DNA from: Hirudo medicinalis
Lineage: Eukaryota > Annelida > Clitellata > Hirudinida > Hirudinidae
Length of the DNA: 64,000 nt
Reading direction: 5' to 3'
Assembly: GCA_011800805.1 (NCBI GenBank)
Contig: MPNW01000074.1
Span: 146,204 to 210,203, forward strand
Part shown: positions 57,045-64,000 of the stretch, in pieces
Layout of the letters: each line of letters opens with the position of its first letter
How positions within the stretch are numbered: the stretch's first letter is position 1
Notes under the pieces: model-generated
Seen by the model: only the letters and a program-made list of their open reading frames with translations
What the model was told of the DNA's origin: nothing
The model's database searches: none
Made by a program: the position numbers and the translations under genes

Positions 57045-60000
57045 CTAGGTAGTAATTTGAATACAGGTGGTTTTTGATTCACTATAAAAATTAAGGCTTT
57101 GCACAATTCCCTCTCTTCCGATACCTGAATTCTTGACTCCACCAAATGGTACATGAAGATCTCGAACCAACCAGCAGTTTGCCCAAACTGTCCCTACCTA
57201 TGAATAAAGAGAAATTACTTCTTATATAGCATGCTTTTGTTGGTTAGTTAATCAATATGTAGATATACTTAATATGCATTAAAAACCTGCAATTTCTTCG
57301 CTACTCTGTGGATTTTGTTGACATTTTCGGTCCAAATTGTACCACACAGGCCGTAAGACGAATTGTTAGCTCTTCGAATGACCTAACAAACATTGAAATC
57401 ATCTCTTAAATCATCAGCTCTAAGTAACACTAATTTATTATTTAAATAGTCTAAACAACGCAATAAATTACTGTACCTCTTCTTCTCCTTCAAATGAAGT
57501 AACGCACACAACTGGCCCAAAAATTTCCTCTTGCATAAGTCGGCTCTCATCTTTTGCTCCAGTAACAACATGTGGCCGAAGATAGTAACCCTTTAAAAGA
57601 TACTATCAGAAGTTAATACTGAATCAGTCGGTATAACTGTTGATTTACGAATTTATAACAATATTGGGTTTTATCATTAGGTCATTATCATTATCATTAG
57701 GTCCTCTTTCATCATGTTAAAGAATCCCAATTATCGGGATCACAAAAAAATGCATAATTTTTTAATATTTTGTTTCCTACTTGGGAATGGCTACTTGGTA
57801 GCAACAGTGGTTCTTCTCCACAAAGAATTTTGAATTTTTCGTGTTTGGCTAGGTCTATGTAACTCTTGACCTTTTCAAAATGCTGTTTGCTTACAAGAGC
57901 ACCTAGAAAGTTGTTTGGATCTTTTGGATCGCCGACCTTCAATTTCCTTAAAAAATTTAACTCGGATGCATTTCAAATCATATGTTATAGTTAGGTGTTG
58001 GTTTTTTCTGATGTGTTAGGATATTGAGATCATTTACTTAGTTTCCTCCACAAATCTCTGCAGAAATATGTCATAAATGTTTTTTTGAACGAATATTCTG
58101 CTCGTACAAAGGCACACTTCTCCTTGATTTATGAAACTCGATCTAAAAGATCAAATTAAAATTAATTAAATATTCCTTATATATTTTAAAAATTATTCCT
58201 GCGGTTATTGACTGACCATTTTATTATTATTAAAATGATTCTATAATATCTAGGAAAAATTATGTCTACTTCAACGAAGAAAGTAGTGTCAGATTTACTC
58301 ATGGTTGTTTTGCTTTTCAATTTGGATGCTCGTTTAAATTCCACACAAATTAAGTAATTATGCTCGAATTTTGGGTATTTAATATACGGGTTGCCCTTAT
58401 TTTCGAAGTTTTACAACTTTGTTTTTTGACTTCCCAAATGAGTTCCAATACATAAAAAAATAATTCAGGACAAATATGAGCAGGATTGGACAATATTTAG
58501 AGATCGCCCAACGAAGTTTTAGTTTCCCGAGAAAGTCCAATTCAGCGAAAGAATTGACTCGTATAAATGTTTACTATTTTAATAAAACGCAGTTTTTCAA
58601 TAACATAATCGATATAAATATAATTGTACACACAGAAAGTAAGAAGTTTTGGTATATTTAAATAATTTATTTATAATTTTCTTTAATAAGCGTGTCCATG
58701 TGGACTTGATAACGGTGCAGCAGAAGAGACTTCCTAATTTTGTCTCAAAGAGAAGCAGAAATCTGTTTTCTAGTTTGAGTGTGCCAGTGGGATTTCTAGC
58801 CAAAGATTCATGGAACAGCAGGGATGACTTCAAGGGAGCAGAGCAATCTTAACTTGACAGGCAGTAACGAATGATCATGCAGAACGAGAGTTGGCCTTGA
58901 TTCAAGATGCCACAAAGTTTGGCTGATTCAAGAGCGAAGAACAGCAACATTAGGCTTTGCATGTTATCGAAAGAATCGAGAAAAATTTTTGGTATGCAAA
59001 AAAATCCACTTTATTGCTTAATAAACCTGGGGAAAATAGTCATGGTGTTTAAATATATGTTTTGGAGATATTTAGTTTGTTTCTATAAATTAGAATTATT
59101 TTTAGTTGTTAGAATTAATTTTCTTTATGAAACCTGTGACGATTGTGAATCGACTTCGGTCACGAACACCATATTTTCGTATGAGAAAACTTTGACGGCG
59201 TTGAGCAACCTCTAAATATTGATCTTTTTTATCAAACTTTGTACATAATATTTTTTTACGAAATGGAACCATTTGAAAGAGTCAGACCTAATATTTTCAA
59301 AAAAGATTTTATGTCATCATATAAGGGCCACCCTAATAGACTTATTAAAACTTGAGCCTTCAATACTGAATTTGAAAACTTTTCATTACCTCAACGTCAC
59401 CTGGACGCACTTCTCGAAATCACAGTCATCAAATATAATGGCCGCATTTTTTCCTCCAAGCTGTTTCAAAAATTAGCTTTGATTTCAAATAAAATTTGCA
59501 TATTTAGTTATATTAAATACCATACAGATAATAATTTTAATATGTTTAAATTATTTATTGATTTTATCACCAATAAAACTTCCTACTTCTAGAGATAATC
59601 TTTTCGGGTGAAGAGCAGCAGCAAAACGAATCTTTTCCGCTGTTTCCGTGCTTCCAGTGAAACTGATCAATCGAACTCTTGGATCTGACACCAACGTCCC
59701 TCCGACTTTTGGTCCCGTGCCGAAAACCATGTTCACAACTCCTGGAGGGAACCCTGAAATAATTCCAAATCAATTAATTCTAAATATATCTATACAATTA
59801 TAATTTATTTTTAATATAAAAATTTATTTGCTCATCCTTTGGTACCTGCTTCATTGAGAACATCGCAAAGCATGGAGGCCGTGAGCGAAGTAAACTCGCT
59901 TGGCTTGCATACTACAGTATTACCACAAATGACAGCAGGAGCTATTTTAAAACTGATGAGATAAAGTGGCAAATTCCAAGGACTGATCAAAACTGCTACT

Positions 60001-60766
60001 CCAACTGGTTCCTTGCTGGTAAAACTAAGAGCCGTCTGTCCTTCAAGAAAGGTTGATCTGACAACAACAAGTCATTAGAAGAACTTTTATTTTGATAATG
60101 TGAATTTATTAACAACTTTTAGTTTTGATAAACCTGTCTCGCTTGTGGAGGATAGCTGTGGCAAAACTTCTAAAGTTGTGAATCACTCTGGGTATATCGA
60201 CCGTCTTTGCCAGCCAAACCGGTTTCCCTTGATCCTGAGATTCAGCTTCAGCAAACTCTTCCAATCTACTTTCTATAATCTCAGCCACTTTGAGAAGAAG
60301 CTTTGATCTTTGGTATACGTCTGTAGCGGACCATCTTTGAGTGACAATTATAATAATTGTGAATGACAAAAATATTATATGTATTATTCATTGTTTACTT
60401 AACATATTTATCTAAAATATAAATTTTAAAACTTAAATGGAAATAATTTAAGAATCATTGAATTAACGGATTTCTAATCGATATTTTCAACTAATTTGTT
60501 ACACTCTAGTGCTATTTTGTTGCAAAATTTCAAAATGTCGGTAGATCATGTCAATATTCAATATTTCAAATGGCCGAATAGCATGAAAAATTACTGTACT
60601 TGGGAAAAGCCTCTTGAGCAACAGTCACAGCCCTTTCAGCATCTTCTTTTTGGCTGTCAGCAATTTTAAGAAAAACTTTACCGTTTGATGGATTGAATCC
60701 ATCAATATAATTACTTGTTTTCCACCTCGAGCCGCCAATAAAATTGTCTATAGTTATTAATGCCAT
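57045..60766 (-). CDS. ALDH8A1: Aldehyde dehydrogenase 8 family member A1
   Basis: Exons (minus): 60600-60766, 60134-60334, 59846-60057, 59587-59753, 59390-59460, 58038-58142, 57781-57946, 57477-57590, 57287-57382, 57045-57197. All junctions are GT-AG and in phase, giving 483 residues; human ALDH8A1 has 487. Diagnostic blocks: ESQDQGKPVWLAKTVDIPR, the Asn motif VLISPWNLPLYL, NMVFGTGPKVGGTLVSDPRV, then LISFTGSTETAEKI, catalytic Glu (residue 249) in LSLELGGKNAAIIF, catalytic Cys (residue 283) in INQGEVCLCTSRIF, EEIFGPVVCVTSFEGEEEV, and NCWLVRDLHVPFGGVKNSGI then GREG. The enzyme oxidises aldehydes with NAD+; in mammals it acts on 2-aminomuconic semialdehyde in tryptophan breakdown. Nothing in the sequence suggests loss of activity. 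The largest intron, about 1.25 kb, follows exon 5. Confidence 0.95.
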
Positions 60767-61906
60767 TCTTTGAACGACTACCTAAGGTTATGGTCTTTTA
60801 TAGATTCAATATTAAACAATTAATCTGTTTGTACAGATTCGATTTTTTAACGTGATCTACAAAAAATCGAGATATTTACTGGCTGAATTTGCGACGCCAG
60901 CACTAAAAGAACGCAAAAAATTCAGATGTCCAAAGTTTGCTAAGGAGGCTGAAATAAAGTTTGCATGCACTGGCACTGAAAAATAAAATAAGCTGTGGTT
61001 TTGATTGTAATTTTCAAATTTAAATATTATTTCGGTTTTCGTAATAAATTCCCACGTTCATTCATTCATTGACATTTAAAATTTTATGTTTATCTACTGA
61101 ATGTTCTATGTGTTTCTATGTGATTGGCAAATCTATACATTCCGAAAGCTGGTGACTTTAATCACCTTCATGCTGTTTATTTACTTTCATTTTACGAATT
61201 ATTTGTTGACCGAATCACAAATAATTAAATAACACGACATTAATCCAATGATGTTGTTAAGAGCTCAAACTATCTTATTTCATTCTTATGATAATTTCAT
61301 CTTCTCATCCTTATGACAATTATCTTGTAAGAAGAGCTCAAAATATGCTCTGTATGCGATCTACCTTACCAAATAATACTAATTAATTAATTTGTTATAA
61401 GGCGTCACAGGCGCCCAAAGCCCCCACCTCCGTGGAACCGTACTTCTCTCGCATGCAAAGCCAGCACCGCAATAGTTCCCCGATCCAAGCCATCATTAAG
61501 TCTATTCCTATTCCTCAGATTGATTTCTTGTTATACACATATCAGACCAATTCGTCGAATTCAGGACCCGTATTTAAAAATCAATTCTAGCTTATAACTC
61601 ACTTCCATGCATTTTCATCAAGCATGAAGGCAAAGAATTCACTGAGAAAATGCACAATGGAGGGCACAGAAACATTTTTATTAGAAAACAGCCAGAGTAA
61701 AACCCTTGCCAGAAATGTTAAAACGAATTTAGAAAGCCCTATATTTATGACTTTAGATCACTTTACCAAACCCTTAGAAGTTCATCATGTGCTTTTCAAT
61801 TCTCTTCATATATCAATAAAGACACTTGATCAGCAACAAACAGCACCGATGAAAGAGCTAAACAATGAAAACCACCTCAAAATAGTAAAATTACAAATAA
61901 CAAAAC
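60767..61906. other. Intergenic between ALDH8A1 start and LENG9-like stop
   Basis: AT-rich except for 61400-61500, which is GC-richer (ggcgtcacaggcgcccaaag) and may be a repeat scrap. A plus-strand open frame of 113 codons at 61624-61965 overlaps the 3' end of the LENG9-like gene antisense and shows no domain. It is probably chance reading through 3' UTR. Confidence 0.4.
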
Positions 61907-63332
61907 TCATTGTAATGTTAATTTGTACTGATACTTGTAGAAACCATCACCCTCTCTGTTTTTAGATATTTCACAAAGAAGCAGCTCATCAATGTCAAAA
62001 GAGCCAAAATCACTGTCTTCAAAATCTTCATAAATTCTACGGGGAATTGTCTTGAAAGATTCATCCCTTGCAACCTTCATTAAAGTTACATGAGGTACAA
62101 AATCAAAAGCATCACAGATCCTCAGTCCTTTCTCTTGCATTATCAACTTCAAGTGGTCAACAAATGTCAAAAGATTTTCATTATCAGATATCTTGCAATA
62201 CACAACTCTGTTGAAAAACTGATTGATATTCTTCAGTTTGAGGTGAACTTCTGAAGAAAGAGTTATCAATTCATCTTTATTCTCTTCCAATATTTTGCAA
62301 GCCAAATCCAGGTCATCTTTGTTATGCAATCCCAATGTGCACAGAGTCAAATGGATCCTCTCCTGAGGCACAATATACTCTCTAAAGCTTTCATCATTAG
62401 AAACAATTTTCTCTTGAACCTGCTGAATTTCTTTCAAAATCTTTTTATCTTTTAATCTATGGCAAATAAAATAGTTTGGTCGATTGTGAATGTTTTTTTT
62501 GTTTTCAAAAGAAGTGATGATCTCAACTTCACAAACAATATCATTCTCACAGTCATTTGACTCATCCATCTCTATGTAGTTTTCTATGACATCTTTGATA
62601 GTCAAACCACTCTCTGTAGAACCAAACACTTCATCAATTCTCTTGGTCTTGTCCCAAACAATGACACTCCTGTATTTGAAATACTGGATTCGATGTTTTG
62701 GGATAGCAGTGTCTGAGTAGTCAACAGAAGCCAGATCATCCCAATTAAAGGCTGTGAAATTGTTTTCTATAACACCCAAAAATCTATCATGATATCCAAC
62801 CGTGAAATCAGCTGGATTTAATGAAGGATCCCACTTAATTCTTTTAATCACATCTTCTGCAGTTCTCATAGAAGCTTTCTTTTCACTCTCTAAGACGACT
62901 TCTTTACACTTTTTCAATTTAGTTTTTTTTGTAATTTTTCTAGGTGAAACTCTTGGTTCCACAAGAGACACTCTGCAACCTTCAATGCATTGTTGAATGA
63001 ACTTTATGAAATCAATCATGCTGTATTTCTCCTTTGCTTTAAATAGTTCAAGATCATTATTGTCCCAGTCCAGTCCATTAACGACAACTTCGGGAGGTTT
63101 ATCAGGATAGTCATCTAAAGTAGCATCAACAAATACAAACACTAAAAAGTACTCATCAAGCGAAACAAATAAACTAAATACCTGATAACTGAAATTTTAG
63201 AGAAACCTTCTTGTTCTCCAGAAAAATTGTTACCATAAACTTAAAATTGCCAATATTTTCAATAACTTTGCAGTCGTAATTATCCTTTAAGAAATTTATT
63301 TCCCATTCAACGTCCTGGATACTTCCCGCCAT
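61907..63332 (-). CDS. LENG9-like protein: RWD + MJ1316 + AKAP7-type 2H phosphoesterase
   Basis: Two exons (minus), 63182-63332 and 61907-63141, join in phase to 461 residues. An RWD-like domain (about 1-105) contains VEWEINFLKDNYDCKVIENI, then the family's FVDATLDDYPDKPPEVVV turn. A basic linker follows (KITKKTKLKKCKE). The MJ1316 (DUF504) domain at about 143-225 has TAEDVIKRIKWDPSLNPADF, VGYHDRFLGVIE and AIPKHRIQYFKYRSVIVWD. A 2H phosphoesterase of the AKAP7/LigT type (about 270-461) has both H-x-T-x motifs, HLTL (314-317) and HVTL (401-404). Human LENG9 pairs MJ1316 with the same 2H domain. MJ1316 is proposed to recognise cyclic-phosphate RNA ends, and 2H enzymes open 2',3'-cyclic phosphates, so a role in RNA-end processing is inferred. 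The ATG sits in a YY1-like context (aaaatggcggg). Confidence 0.8.
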
Positions 63333-64000
63333 TTTCTAAAATGCGATCACAAACCCCTGATCAGATTAAAACATATTCGGAGTGTCCTACATTTCCCTAT
63401 AAATACATAAGCGATTGCGCAACATCAAGATTTGTTGGGTAGTAGAAATTCCTAAAATAGCCATAACTAGCAAAAGCACTTTATTTAAAAACATCTGCCA
63501 TATTTTGATCAAATGCATTGACTTTAATAACTTACTTAGATACCAATTTTAATGGTTTCGTTTATTGCGGATCTGACAAAACACAACTGATATAATTAGA
63601 GGTTTTTATTCACATAAACAGAGACCACAGAATGAACACCACTCGAAAGGAAATCGCATAGCAAGCAACGAGCAAAAGTATAAGACTAAGAATCAAGCGA
63701 GACAGAAAGAGTCCGAAGGAAAGGTAGGCGTCACAAGTGAGGATTTCGGAGGAAGAGAGGAATTGAAAGAGTCGCTTATTTATTTATTTATTTGATTAAA
63801 GTCCGTTGCATAACTAAGATGATTTGAAAGAGTCGCTCCGCCTGGTTCCTTATAAAGACTCTCGAGAGGATGGCGGTAGCTCCCCACACAAAGGATTCGC
63901 GGTCGATCACTGGTCCTGCACGCCTAGGACGAAGTTCTTTGTCCTGCTGCTGAATCTTGGTACACTCGAAGCTGGGCACAAGTAGGCCGAAGTTCTCCAA
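63333..64000 (-). mobile_element. Probable repeat end, LTR-like
   Basis: From about 63600 the sequence is GC-richer. On the minus strand it has a TATA-like ctttataagg near 63850, then about 240 bases later AATAAAA near 63607, an LTR-like spacing. No matching second copy or coding part is in the window. It is interrupted at 63777-63823 by a SINE-tail insertion. Confidence 0.25.
63763..63837 (-). mobile_element. Tail-only retroposon insertion with 14-bp target-site duplication
   Basis: The 14-mer ttgaaagagtcgct occurs exactly at 63763-63776 and 63824-63837. The 47-base insert between them, read on the minus strand, is atcatcttagttatgcaacg, then gactttaatcaaat, then (AAAT)n. That is the SINE family tail and nothing else. 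Confidence 0.85.

Noticed and set aside
61624..61965. 113-codon plus-strand frame
   Set aside because: It overlaps the 3' end of the LENG9-like gene, has no domain or signal, and its composition fits UTR read-through.
1..64000. CRISPR array, operon or bacterial mobile system
   Set aside because: No regular repeat-spacer structure is present, and genes are spliced and individually spaced as in animals.

Overview
This window is AT-rich, intron-dense animal DNA. Short GT-AG introns, metazoan-specific genes (TARDBP, OXR1/NCOA7, an augmin subunit, POMGNT1, SMIM15, ALDH8A1) and a heavy load of decayed transposons point to an invertebrate metazoan draft assembly. Single N bases at 7800 and 21700 mark assembly gaps. 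I cannot name the species from the sequence. All gene models were built by hand from reading frames, splice signals and phase, so exon ends are predictions.

Layout, left to right: a LINE fragment (thumb and RNase H) at 0.2-1.2 kb; SMIM15 (minus) at 3.6 kb; a 26-exon POMGNT1-like glycosyltransferase gene (plus) at 4.5-14.8 kb with two ILEI modules instead of one; two complete tandem SNU13 genes (minus) at 15.0-15.8 and 17.8-18.6 kb with a hAT remnant between them; a transposon-rich stretch at 19-22.5 kb with a decayed non-LTR element of the restriction-like-endonuclease (RLE) type; a possible 48-residue secreted peptide at 22.4 kb; a two-exon FkbM-type membrane methyltransferase gene (minus) at 24.4-27.2 kb whose intron holds hAT debris; retroelement fragments, a piggyBac-like remnant, a tRNA-headed SINE and an internally deleted Gypsy element at 27.4-33.6 kb; a HAUS7-like augmin subunit (minus) at 33.9-36.7 kb, divergent from TARDBP (plus) at 37.7-39.6 kb; an OXR1/NCOA7 gene (plus) over 40.6-55.6 kb whose 5 kb fourth intron is packed with RLE-LINE and SINE insertions; ALDH8A1 (minus) at 57.0-60.8 kb; and a LENG9-like RWD-MJ1316-2H gene (minus) at 61.9-63.3 kb. 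The right end looks like part of another repeat.

The genes do not form one pathway; this is ordinary animal gene order. Several touch RNA biology (SNU13 twice, TARDBP, the LENG9-like protein). The rest cover mitotic spindle assembly, Golgi glycosylation, oxidation resistance and aldehyde oxidation.

The most interesting observations are: the doubled ILEI architecture with altered catalytic motifs in the POMGNT1-like protein; two SNU13 copies that differ by one residue despite many silent changes; the RWD-MJ1316-2H fusion; and a SINE family whose tail occurs as 38-47 bp insertions with target-site duplications and as an array punctuated five times by one 13-mer.
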